From assembly GCF_028128765.1 (NCBI RefSeq), contig NZ_LBJG01000024.1:992001-1056000 (forward strand): a DNA stretch of 64,000 bases, written 5' to 3'. The translations under genes and the position numbers were made by a program. The notes beneath the pieces were generated by a model. It did not search any database, had not been told where the DNA came from, and saw only the letters and a list, made by a program, of their open reading frames with translations. This document shows, in pieces, positions 48,829-56,390 of the stretch; the stretch's first letter is position 1, and each line of letters begins with the position of its first letter. Source of the DNA: Bradyrhizobium sp. CCBAU 51627 (GTDB lineage Bacteria > Pseudomonadota > Alphaproteobacteria > Rhizobiales > Xanthobacteraceae).

Positions 48829-50028
48829 TCATGAGGTATCGATCCTGATGACAGTTGCTGGACTTGTCGGCCGATGCCGTGGCGTTGCGCCGCGCGCGAA
48901 CAACTCGATGATGATCATGCGACCGCCGCAGCATGGACAGGCGGGCTTGCTGGGATCGACGGCTGCAGCGGTAGGGTGACCGTCAGGTTTTGCAGCGGCG
49001 AGCAGCTCCCGGGCATGGGCGATATTGTCGGCGCAAGAGCCTTTGGCAAACAGGCCGTAGTGGCGAATGCGGTGCAGGTCTTCTGGCAGTACGTGGATGA
49101 GGAAGCGGCGGATGAACTCGAAGGTCCCGAGCGTCATCTGCTTGTATCGATCGCGCCCTTCGATACGATAGTCCTTCCACTTGAAGGTGACGCCGTGCTG
49201 GTCGAAGGCGATCAAGCGGCGGTTGGCGATGGCGACGCGGTGAGTATACCGCGACAGATAAGCCAGCACTGCCTCTGGCCCGCCGAACGGCCGCTTGGCG
49301 TAGACAACCCATTCGGCCTTGCGCAGCGGTGCGAGATAAGCCGCGAAGGATTGCGCCTCGGCGAGATGGGCGTGTTCGCCGAAGAAGCTCAGGCGGCCGG
49401 CTTGGTGGGCCGCGACGAGCTTCTCCAGGAACACTCGCCGGAACAGGCGGGAGAGCACGCGCACGGGGAGGAAGAACCCTGGTCGGCAGGAGACCCAGCG
49501 CAGGCCGTCGGGCGAGATGCCGCCGCCTGGCACGATCATGTGCACGTGGGGGTGATGGGTCATCGCCGAGCCCCAGGTGTGCAGCACGGAGGTGATGTCG
49601 ATCCTGGCCCCGAGGTGCTTCGGATCGGCGGCAATCGTCAGCATGGTCTCGGCCGAGACCTTGAACAGGAGATCGTAGAGGATGGCCTTGTTCTGGTAAG
49701 CAATGTCGGCGATGGCTGCCGGCAGCGTGAACACGACATGATAGTACGGCACCGGCAACAGCTCGGCCTCGCGGTCGGCAAGCCATTCCTTTGCGGCCGC
49801 ACCCTGGCACTTCGGACAATGCCGGTTGCGGCAGGAGTTGTAGGCGATGGCCGTATAGGCGCAGTCCTCACAGCGCGCGACATGGCCGCCGAGGGCTGCC
49901 GTGCGGCAGCGCTCGATCGCCGACATCACCTTGAGCTGGTCGAGGCTGACATGGCTGGCGTGGGCTTGGCGCCATGCCGGGCCATGGTCGCGGAAGATGT
50001 CCGCAACCTCCAAGGCCGGGCGCGACAC
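48829..50028 (-). CDS. IS91-family transposase (HUH, Y2 type)
   Basis: A 399-residue rolling-circle transposase. The N-terminal zinc-binding region has CEDCAYTAIAYNSCRNRHCP with six Cys/His. The HUH metal motif is THHPHVHMIVPGGGI near residue 160, and the nicking tyrosines are in YLSRYTHRVAIANRR (YxxxY) near 260. The C-terminus has PCCGG. GTG start. The length is normal and no frame break is seen, so it may be active. Confidence 0.92.
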   Translation of the reverse strand: MSRPALEVADIFRDHGPAWRQAHASHVSLDQLKVMSAIERCRTAALGGHVARCEDCAYTAIAYNSCRNRHCPKCQGAAAKEWLADREAELLPVPYYHVVFTLPAAIADIAYQNKAILYDLLFKVSAETMLTIAADPKHLGARIDITSVLHTWGSAMTHHPHVHMIVPGGGISPDGLRWVSCRPGFFLPVRVLSRLFRRVFLEKLVAAHQAGRLSFFGEHAHLAEAQSFAAYLAPLRKAEWVVYAKRPFGGPEAVLAYLSRYTHRVAIANRRLIAFDQHGVTFKWKDYRIEGRDRYKQMTLGTFEFIRRFLIHVLPEDLHRIRHYGLFAKGSCADNIAHARELLAAAKPDGHPTAAAVDPSKPACPCCGGRMIIIELFARGATPRHRPTSPATVIRIDTS

Positions 50029-50035
50029 GGGTGCG

Positions 50036-50911
50036 TCAGCCGGGCGGCCGGATCTCCTTCAGCTTGAGCGCAATGTGCTCCAGCGGGCTCATGACCGCGC
50101 TGATGGTCTTGGTGGCGACGCGGGTATAGAGCGCCGTGGTGTCGAGCTTGGCGTGACCGAGCAGCACCTGGATGACGCGGACGTCGATGTTCTGCTCCAG
50201 GAGGTGAGTGGCGAAGCTGTGCCGCAAGATGTGCAGCGAGACGCGCTTGTTGATCTCCGCCATCTGGGCGGCGGCGTGACAGGCGCGATTGAGCTGACGC
50301 GTGGTCATCGGCTGGGCCGGATCGCGGCCGGGGAACATCCAGCCCTGCGGCCGCGCCGCCTTCCACCAGGCGCGCAGCAGTTCGAGCAGGTATGGGGACA
50401 GCATCAAGTTGCGGTCCTTGCCGCCCTTGCCCTGCTCGACGCGGATGATCATCCGCTTGCTGTCGATGTCGGCGACCTTGAGTGAGACGACCTCGTTGGC
50501 GCGCAGGCCGGCGCCATAAGCCACACTCAATGCCGCCTTGTACTTCAGCCCCGGCGGAGCATCGAGCAGCCGCGCCACCTCCTCGACGCTGAGCACCACC
50601 GGCAGCCTGCGCGGCTCGTGAATGACATGGGTGTGCTCGACGATCTCGTGGCGCCTGAGCGTGACTTTAAAAAAGAACCGCAGGGTCGAGACGGTCTGAT
50701 TGATGGTCGGCACGCCAACGCCGCTCGCCGCCAGATGCAGCTGGTAGCGCCGCACGTCCTCGAAGCTCGCCGTATCGGGCGAGCGACCGAGAAACGCCGC
50801 GAAGTTCTTGACCCTTTGCACGTAGTCATGTTGGGTCTTCGGGGCCAACTTGCGGATAGTCATGTCTTCGATCATGCGCCGGCGCAACGGGCTCATTGCC
50901 TCGTCGGTCAT
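50036..50911 (-). CDS. tyrosine recombinase of the IS91-type element
   Basis: A 291-residue XerD-like recombinase. The SAM-like N-terminal domain (LAPKTQHDYVQRVKNFAAFL) is followed by the catalytic domain with Arg (YGAGLRANEVVSL), the LHILRHSFATHLLEQ box (His and Arg), LLGHAKLDTTALYTRVA (His and Tyr). All five key residues are present. Start at 50911 (MTDEAMSPLRRR) after GGAG; an upstream frame extension would run into the 12-bp inverted repeat. Followed by the transposase after 7 bases. Confidence 0.92.
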   Translation of the reverse strand: MTDEAMSPLRRRMIEDMTIRKLAPKTQHDYVQRVKNFAAFLGRSPDTASFEDVRRYQLHLAASGVGVPTINQTVSTLRFFFKVTLRRHEIVEHTHVIHEPRRLPVVLSVEEVARLLDAPPGLKYKAALSVAYGAGLRANEVVSLKVADIDSKRMIIRVEQGKGGKDRNLMLSPYLLELLRAWWKAARPQGWMFPGRDPAQPMTTRQLNRACHAAAQMAEINKRVSLHILRHSFATHLLEQNIDVRVIQVLLGHAKLDTTALYTRVATKTISAVMSPLEHIALKLKEIRPPG

Positions 50912-50919
50912 GGGGATGC

Positions 50920-50966
50920 TCCTGTCTTGAGTGAGGTTGTTGCAACCCCTCGATCTCAAGACAGGA
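50920..50966. repeat. 12-bp inverted repeat upstream of the recombinase
   Basis: TCCTGTCTTGAG at 50920-50931 and its exact complement CTCAAGACAGGA at 50955-50966, 23 bases apart. It lies directly before the recombinase start, at the right end of the element. It could be the binding site of the recombinase or an operator. Confidence 0.75.
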
Positions 50967-51280
50967 CGCCCCTTGGCGCTATCGGCTTGACCGCGCTGCC
51001 TGCCGCACCGGCCTACCGCGCGAGCGGTTTAGTCCTGTGGCCCATTTGCGAAGTTGCGCTGCGTCCGACGGCGGCCCGCTCATCGCGCCAGAGCGGACCA
51101 GATTTGCTCAACCTGAGTTCTTCGCGTTTTGACCCAGATCGGCCGCCCTCACTTAGGACGGCATCGAGTTCGCGGACCAAAATCCTTCTGTGATCGGAGT
51201 CACTGCTCTCATTTCTCGTTCACATATGATGAGTCCATCGAAGGCGGGACCTTCGATTTCAGCAACAAACGGAGGTTACC
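50967..51280. other. 314-base region between the IS element and the peptide gene
   Basis: No supported coding frame. It probably holds the right junction of the IS element and, at its end, the leader of the peptide gene with the hairpin 51237-51257 and GGAGG at 51271. Confidence 0.45.
51237..51257 (+). promoter_or_regulatory. 5' leader hairpin before the peptide gene
   Basis: ATCGAAGG and CCTTCGAT form a perfect 8-bp stem with a 5-base loop (CGGGA), 13 bases before the ribosome site. It could be an operator or an RNA element in the leader. Confidence 0.5.
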
Positions 51281-51475
51281 ATGAACAAGTTGCTTACTTG
51301 CGACGAGAACATCTCAGAGCTCGCGGACGCCGAGCTGGGCGCAGTCACGGGCGGCGCCGAGGCAGTGTGCAGCACACAGCGCCAGGATTACGGAGCCTGC
51401 AAAATTGTCTTTAGCGGAGCCGAGGTCTGGAACCAGTTTGCTACAACGGCCGGAGTCCCCGGCGCAAGAATGTAA
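51281..51475 (+). CDS. double-glycine-leader peptide (bacteriocin-like precursor)
   Basis: A 64-residue peptide with a strong GGAGG ribosome site. Residues 1-25 read as a class II type leader: charged start, ELADAELGAVTGG with Leu/Val at the usual -12/-7/-4 places and Gly-Gly at 24-25. The predicted mature part is 39 residues, starting AEAVCSTQRQ, with Cys 30 and Cys 40 and a Gly-rich end. Such peptides are cut and exported by C39-peptidase ABC transporters; none is in this window. It has its own leader hairpin and terminator, so it is a single-gene unit. Its activity is unknown. Confidence 0.65.
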   Translation: MNKLLTCDENISELADAELGAVTGGAEAVCSTQRQDYGACKIVFSGAEVWNQFATTAGVPGARM

Positions 51476-51513
51476 GCGCCAACACTGGCGTTCCTCAGGC
51501 GTAAGCCACGGTC

Positions 51514-51548
51514 GAGGAGGCCACGAACAAAGTGGCCTTCTGCTTTTG
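51514..51548 (+). terminator. terminator of the peptide gene
   Basis: AGGCCAC and GTGGCCT (51518-51538) form a 7-bp stem with loop GAACAAA, followed by TCTGCTTTT. Confidence 0.65.
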
Positions 51549-51669
51549 CTATCGACACGCCATTTGCGATTGCGCCACTGACACCATCGCGGCGAATGCA
51601 AAGTTAAACCGTGCATCCGCATGAACGTTCCGGAGGAGCGGGAAGAGAATTCTGAATGGATGTTCAGGG

Positions 51670-52134
51670 TCAGGACGATTGTTCAGAGCAGCGCTGCTGC
51701 GAAGGTGTTGGTGCGCCGGTCTTCACGTTCTTGCCGTCCTTGATCGTGTACTCGCCGCGCTCGTTGCGATTGTAGATCGCGCGCAGGCTGCCGTTCTCGG
51801 CAAGCATCAGTCCGAATTCGCGTGTCTGCCGAAGCGACGGGAAGTAGACCATCACATTGAGCAGGCCTTCGGCGTTGACGGTGGCGGACACCACCTCGTT
51901 CTCGTCCTTGACGTCGCCGAAATCGCGCCGGTACATCACCCGGCCATCCTTCCGGATTTCGTAAGTAAGCAGGGCACCCGTGTTGCGGTCGGGCTTGGCC
52001 GCGCAATCGACCGCCCATGAGCCGAGCAAGCCCCACTGCGCGACCGTCGCCGCAAGCGTCTCGGCACGCCCGGGGAACGTGAACGCAATCCAAAGCACCG
52101 CCGCCGCAGTCCAGCGGCTCAAACAACGCGTCAT
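51670..52134 (-). CDS. secreted hypothetical protein
   Basis: A 154-residue protein with a signal peptide (SRWTAAAVLWIAFTFPGRAE). The mature part starts WGLLGSWAVDCAAKPDRNTG and has several beta-type segments (YEIRKDGRVMYRRDFGD, LRAIYNRNERGEYTIKDGKN). The layout of a short periplasmic beta-protein is shared by proteins I recall from Bradyrhizobium annotations. No catalytic site. Function unknown. Confidence 0.68.
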   Translation of the reverse strand: MTRCLSRWTAAAVLWIAFTFPGRAETLAATVAQWGLLGSWAVDCAAKPDRNTGALLTYEIRKDGRVMYRRDFGDVKDENEVVSATVNAEGLLNVMVYFPSLRQTREFGLMLAENGSLRAIYNRNERGEYTIKDGKNVKTGAPTPSQQRCSEQSS

Positions 52135-52258
52135 GTTTCAAAAGGCCCCGCCTCGAGAAATTCCAAGTGTAAGCATCCCCGTCGCGGTCGTCCACGGCAG
52201 CCGCCGATCGCGCGTGAATTTGATCCGCGTCAATGAGGCCGGTCGCGTCGGGGGTAAG

Positions 52259-52564
52259 ATGGCGCTCCCGAAGGCGAACGTGGTGAGAGCGATGCTGAAT
52301 CAAGTGATGGATTTCGCGGGCGAGGTGCTGCCGGGGAGCTGTGCCGTACCGCCTTATTCCGAGACTGCGTTTCTGGCCGAATTGGGCGAGCGGTTGCGAT
52401 CGTCGCGCGCCCGTTGCGAGCTGTCGCGCCGGGAGCTGGCCCGCCGTTCCGGGATTTCAGAGCGCTACATCGCCCAGATCGAAGCCGGTAAAGGCAACGT
52501 TTCGATCGTGCTGCTGCTGCGGCTCGCCTCCGCGATCCATGGCAGCCAGCCCCAGGCCGCTTAG
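52259..52564 (+). CDS. short XRE-type regulator, HTH part of a BoxR-like protein
   Basis: A 101-residue protein. The HTH covers residues about 38-92: FLAELGERLRSSRARCELSR, then RELARRSGISERYIAQIEAG, KGNVSIVLLLRLASAI. This closely follows the N-terminal domain of BoxR-type regulators of benzoate degradation, which continue into a shikimate-kinase-like domain of about 170 residues. Here the frame stops right after the HTH, and its stop overlaps the stop of the convergent aminotransferase, so the kinase part is absent. It could be a functional short regulator or a truncation. Confidence 0.7.
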   Translation: MALPKANVVRAMLNQVMDFAGEVLPGSCAVPPYSETAFLAELGERLRSSRARCELSRRELARRSGISERYIAQIEAGKGNVSIVLLLRLASAIHGSQPQAA

Positions 52565-53793
52565 GCCCGTTTCTCCACGTTGGCACTGCGGGCCGGCACG
52601 CCGAACTCCTTGCGGCAGATTTCGGCGAGAACGGCGACGCCCTCGCGGATTTGCTGATGCGAAGGGCTCGCAAAGCACAGCCGCAGGCGCGAGCCTGAAT
52701 GGCTCTTGTCGGTCGACCATTCCGGTCCGGGATTGATCGAAACACCGGCGGCAAGCGCAGCCTGGTAGAGCTTGAGCGTATCGACCTGGTCGGGCAGCTT
52801 GACCCACAGGAAGATGCCGCCTTTGGGCTCCCTAAACTCGGCCGCCGTCCCGAACTGCTCGTTGAGGGCTTCCATCAGTGTGTCGAGCTTGGTGCGCAGC
52901 GCCCTGGTCAGCGCCGGCACGTGGCTTGTGAAATGCTGATGGCAATAGGCGGCGAGCACCATCTGCTCCAGCGCGCCGGAGCCCGCGTCCGTCTTCAGCG
53001 CCAGCATCCGCGACATCACATCCCAGGGTGCGACGATGAAGCCGACGCGCAGCGCCGGCGCGATCGACTTCGAGAACGAGCCGATATGGATGACGCCGCC
53101 ATTTTGGCTCATCGCGTAGATCGCAGGCGGGCGCTCTCCCGACCAGACCAGGTCGGCATAGCAATCGTCCTCGAAGATGGGCACGCCATATTCGGCCGAC
53201 AGCCGCAGCAATTCGGCGCGACGGTCCTCCGGCATGATGCTGCCGGTCGGATTCTGCACGGTCGGAATGGTGTAGATGTACTTCGGCTGGATAGCACGGC
53301 TCTTGAGGTCGGCGAGCGCGGAGGCCAACACATCCATCCGCATGCCGTCCCGGTCGAGCGGAATGCCGACGGTGTTGACGCCCAGCCGCGTCAGCCTCTG
53401 CAGCGCCCCCTGATAGGTCTCCTGTTCGACGATCACGGTGTCGCCGCGCGTCAGCAGCGTGTTGTTGACGAGGTCGAGCGCCTGGAGCGAGCCGGAGACG
53501 AGCAGGAGATCGTCGACTGTGCAGACGATGCCGGCATCGCGTTTCAGTTTCGTCGCCAGGAACTCGCGCAGCGGCACATAACCCTGAGGGCCATGCGCCA
53601 GTCCGTAGGTGGCGAGCGACCGGCCCTCGCGTTGCAGGGCCTGATTGGCGGCCTCGATCAGCTCGTCAAGCGGCACCTGCTCGGAATCGTTGTTGCCGCC
53701 GACGAAGCTGTATTTGGCAAGGCCCGTCCAGCGCGCGGAAGGGGCCGGCAGCCCTGCGGGAAACAGGGGCGCGAAATCGAAGCTGGACGTCAT
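52561..53793 (-). CDS. PLP-dependent aminotransferase (class I/II, MocR/LysN-like)
   Basis: A 410-residue fold-type I aminotransferase close to 2-aminoadipate/valine-pyruvate type enzymes. Motifs: GPQGYVPLREFLA, LLVSGSLQALDLV, PTVQNPTGSIM, FEDDCYADLVWSG (Asp binding PLP nitrogen) and the Schiff-base lysine in GSFSKSIAPALRVG. Substrate not clear. No regulator domain at the N-terminus, so it is not a full MocR protein. It is convergent with the short XRE gene. Confidence 0.88.
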   Translation of the reverse strand: MTSSFDFAPLFPAGLPAPSARWTGLAKYSFVGGNNDSEQVPLDELIEAANQALQREGRSLATYGLAHGPQGYVPLREFLATKLKRDAGIVCTVDDLLLVSGSLQALDLVNNTLLTRGDTVIVEQETYQGALQRLTRLGVNTVGIPLDRDGMRMDVLASALADLKSRAIQPKYIYTIPTVQNPTGSIMPEDRRAELLRLSAEYGVPIFEDDCYADLVWSGERPPAIYAMSQNGGVIHIGSFSKSIAPALRVGFIVAPWDVMSRMLALKTDAGSGALEQMVLAAYCHQHFTSHVPALTRALRTKLDTLMEALNEQFGTAAEFREPKGGIFLWVKLPDQVDTLKLYQAALAAGVSINPGPEWSTDKSHSGSRLRLCFASPSHQQIREGVAVLAEICRKEFGVPARSANVEKRA

Positions 53794-53861
53794 GGGAGCG
53801 TTCCTCGTTGTTTTTATTGAGCGTTGTTCTTATTGAGCGGCCGGCTTGGTGCCGGCCTGCC

Positions 53862-54389
53862 TTACTTCCTGCCTACCGTCCGGGTCGGTCGTCCCTGGCT
53901 GATGAAAGCGTAATGCGCATTGGCGACGCCGCCAACCATCAGGGCCTCGACGACAGGCTCGGCGATTTCGCTCGCTGCGGCCCAGTCGACGATGAAATTG
54001 GCTCCGGTCCCGCCGCGCACGTCGTCTGTCGGAATGAACACCGAGATGGAGGCGAGCGGCTTCACCGCGACCGGCGCCTTCAGATAGCTCTCGACTTGCT
54101 TGCCTGCAGTGTCGAAATAGGCAATGCGCCTGACCACCAGGGCTTGCGTCTCGGAAGCGTTGTGGACGCTCAAGGTCACCGAGAAATCGACGCGCAGCTT
54201 GCCATGGCTCATCGCGACGCTCGAATAGGCCGGCACGTAGAAGCCGCCGGAGACGGCGAGCTCCTCCTTCGGCATTGCTTGAAGCGAATCGGCGAAGGTC
54301 TGCTCAAGATTCGCCTTGGGCTGCGCGGCCGCCGGCCCAATGAAGGCGAGGGGGCATAGCAGCATTGCGGCAACGATGCCTGCTGACAT
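53862..54389 (-). CDS. DUF3124 secreted protein
   Basis: A 175-residue protein with signal peptide (MSAGIVAAMLLCPLAFIGPA). The DUF3124 core has VSGGFYVPAYSSVAMSHGKL, then TLSVHNASETQALVVRRIAY and KPLASISVFIPTDDVRGGTG. The start at 54389 is chosen for the signal. It is divergent from the Kef-type antiporter gene (67 bases between starts). Function unknown; probably periplasmic. Confidence 0.8.
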   Translation of the reverse strand: MSAGIVAAMLLCPLAFIGPAAAQPKANLEQTFADSLQAMPKEELAVSGGFYVPAYSSVAMSHGKLRVDFSVTLSVHNASETQALVVRRIAYFDTAGKQVESYLKAPVAVKPLASISVFIPTDDVRGGTGANFIVDWAAASEIAEPVVEALMVGGVANAHYAFISQGRPTRTVGRK

Positions 54390-54456
54390 GTGACGAATTG
54401 CTCGTTTGCCGCGCTGCACTCGGTCTCTAGGGTGCGACAAAACGGACCGGTCTGGC

Positions 54457-56187
54457 ATGCACGAGCTCATTCGCGACATCACTCTCTGTATTCTGTTCGC
54501 CTGGATGCTGGGCCTGCTCGCCCATTTCTCCCGGCAACCGCTGATCCTCGCCTACCTTATCGCCGGCTTCTGCATAGGTCCATTCGGCGCCGGCTGGGTC
54601 AAGTCGCAGGAATCGATCAGCGTCATCTCCGAGCTCGGCCTGATCTTCATGCTGTTCATGATCGGCCTCGAGATCGACCTGAAGAAGATCGTGCGGGCGG
54701 GCAAGGTGATCCTGTTTGCGGCCGGCGGCCAGTTCCTCGGCGGCTGTTTGCTCGGCATCCTGTTCTTTGCGGGGCTCGGTCTGTCGCTCGGCGGCGGCCA
54801 TTTCGATGCCCTCTATCTCTGCATCGCCTGCGCGCTCTCCTCGACCGTCATCATCGTCAAGGTGCTCTACGAGAAGCGCGAGCTCGACACCTTGCCCGGT
54901 CGCATTACGCTCGGCGTGCTGGTGCTCCAGGACATCTTTGCCATACTGTTCCTGGCGGTGCAGCCGAGCCTTGCGAACCTGCAAGTCGGCGTCATCCTGC
55001 TCTCGATCGGGCGCGCCGTGGTGTTGGTCGCGGCCGCGCTGCTCGTGAGCCGCTACGTGCTGCCGCGGCTGTTCCACCAGATCGCCCGTCGTCCCGAGTT
55101 GATCCTGCTCGGTGCGCTTGCCTGGTGCTTCCTGGTCGCCGAGACTGCCGAGCAGCTTGCGCTCTCGCGCGAGATGGGCGCTCTGATCGCGGGCGTTTCG
55201 CTCTCGACCTTCCCTTACGCGCTCGACGTCACGGCCAAGGTGACGACGCTGCGCGATTTCTTCATCACGCTGTTCTTCGTGGCGCTGGGCATGACCATTC
55301 CCGTGCCCGGCCTTTCCGTGATCGGGCTGGCCCTGATGATTGCAGCCTTCACGGTGGTGAGTCGCCTCGTCACCACCTTCACGCCGCTCTATCTGATGAA
55401 GCAGGGCCTGCGTGCGAGCCTGCTGCCCGCGATCAACCTGGCGCAGATATCCGAGTTCTCGCTGGTGGTGATCCAGACCGGCGTCACCGACAATCATATC
55501 GCGCCGGAGACGGCGAATGCGGCTTCCTTCGCCTTCGTGGTCCTGGCGGTGCTCTCGACCTTCGTCATGACCCGAAGCGACGAGATCACCCGCTGGGCGA
55601 TCGGCCCCCTCAAGCGGATCGGCCTGCGCGATCTCGACCATGACAACGGCCACACCGATGAGGGGCATGAGGGCGGACATGGCGAGGCGCGCCGCATCGT
55701 CATCCTCGGCTTTTTCCGTGCGGCGAGCGCGCTGCTCGCCGAGATCGAGCGCCAAACCCCGGTGTTGCTGGAGCAGATCACGGTGGTCGACTTCAACCCC
55801 AATGTGTACCAGACCCTGCTTTCGCGCGGCCTGCACGTGATCTATGGCGACATCAGCAATGTCGATACGCTGCTCCATGCCGGGATCGGCAAATCCGAGA
55901 TGATCATCCTCAGCGTGCCGGACGCGCTGTTGAAGGGCGCCAGCAATGAGAAGCTGGTCCGCCACGTCCGAACCCTCAACCCCAAGGCCCTGATCGTGGC
56001 CACGGCCGATCTCCTGTCCGACGTCGGCGAGCTCTATGCGGCTGGTGCCAGCTATGTCACCGTGACCCGGCTCAGCGACGCTCATGAATTGTTTACGGTG
56101 ATCGAGGCCGCCCAGGCGGGCCTGTTGGCCGACAAGCGCGCCGAGCTCGATCTGCGGCTGAGCGAACGGCGCGAGGTGCTGCCCTGA
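54457..56187 (+). CDS. Kef/CPA2-type cation:proton antiporter
   Basis: A 576-residue protein with about 12 membrane helices (residues 5-380; LILAYLIAGFCIGPFGAGW, LIFMLFMIGLEIDLKKI) and a charged His/Asp-rich linker. The cytoplasmic RCK/TrkA-N domain is at about 405-530 (RIVILGFFRAASALLAEIER, VVDFNPNVYQTLLSRGLHVI, YGDISNVDTLLHAG). It exports K+ or Na+ against protons. The nucleotide-binding GxGxxG is weak here (GFFRAAS), so redox gating may differ. ATG 54457. Confidence 0.88.
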   Translation: MHELIRDITLCILFAWMLGLLAHFSRQPLILAYLIAGFCIGPFGAGWVKSQESISVISELGLIFMLFMIGLEIDLKKIVRAGKVILFAAGGQFLGGCLLGILFFAGLGLSLGGGHFDALYLCIACALSSTVIIVKVLYEKRELDTLPGRITLGVLVLQDIFAILFLAVQPSLANLQVGVILLSIGRAVVLVAAALLVSRYVLPRLFHQIARRPELILLGALAWCFLVAETAEQLALSREMGALIAGVSLSTFPYALDVTAKVTTLRDFFITLFFVALGMTIPVPGLSVIGLALMIAAFTVVSRLVTTFTPLYLMKQGLRASLLPAINLAQISEFSLVVIQTGVTDNHIAPETANAASFAFVVLAVLSTFVMTRSDEITRWAIGPLKRIGLRDLDHDNGHTDEGHEGGHGEARRIVILGFFRAASALLAEIERQTPVLLEQITVVDFNPNVYQTLLSRGLHVIYGDISNVDTLLHAGIGKSEMIILSVPDALLKGASNEKLVRHVRTLNPKALIVATADLLSDVGELYAAGASYVTVTRLSDAHELFTVIEAAQAGLLADKRAELDLRLSERREVLP

Positions 56188-56322
56188 CTGGCGTGCAGCC
56201 GGCTTCCGTCCGGGTAAGGCGCGCCTATATCGCTGGTATCTTCGGTGCAAGCCTGAAAGCTCGCCTGGAAGCGGCCTCCGGGCATATGCGATTGCATCAA
56301 GGACACTAGCGCTGGGGTCCAA

Positions 56323-56361
56323 GTCCGGCTAAGGCGTCCGGCTAAGGCGTCCGGCGAAGCC
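56323..56361. repeat. 13-bp tandem repeat, three copies
   Basis: GTCCGGCTAAGGC at 56323-56335 and 56336-56348, then a diverged GTCCGGCGAAGCC at 56349-56361, ending 29 bases before ribBA. Confidence 0.8.
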
Positions 56362-56390
56362 TCCGGCCCATAATTGATAGAGATTGGGAC

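Larger units (their letters stand above)
48829..50966 (-). mobile_element. IS91-type element with tyrosine recombinase (coding core)
   Basis: Two genes on the minus strand, recombinase then transposase, separated by 7 bases, with a 12-bp inverted repeat at the upstream end (50920-50966). IS91 elements move by rolling-circle replication and have no classical terminal inverted repeats, so the ends are not defined here; the left end probably lies in 48600-48828. The recombinase-transposase pairing is known in some IS91 relatives of alphaproteobacteria. Confidence 0.8.

Noticed and set aside
48608..48934. 108-codon minus-strand frame at the end of the IS element
   Set aside because: It overlaps the transposase C-terminus in another frame, has no ribosome site and no recognisable domain; kept only as part of the non-coding IS flank.
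48874..50067. 397-codon plus-strand frame opposite the IS91 transposase
   Set aside because: The minus strand encodes a complete HUH transposase with all motifs; this frame is its antisense.
54427..56322. 631-codon minus-strand frame opposite the Kef antiporter
   Set aside because: Shadow of the antiporter gene; low-complexity charged translation and no start signal.
56188..56390. FMN riboswitch before ribBA
   Set aside because: I looked for the conserved RFN segments (such as AGGGTC and the GGTGAAA-type parts) and did not see them; only a tandem repeat is present.
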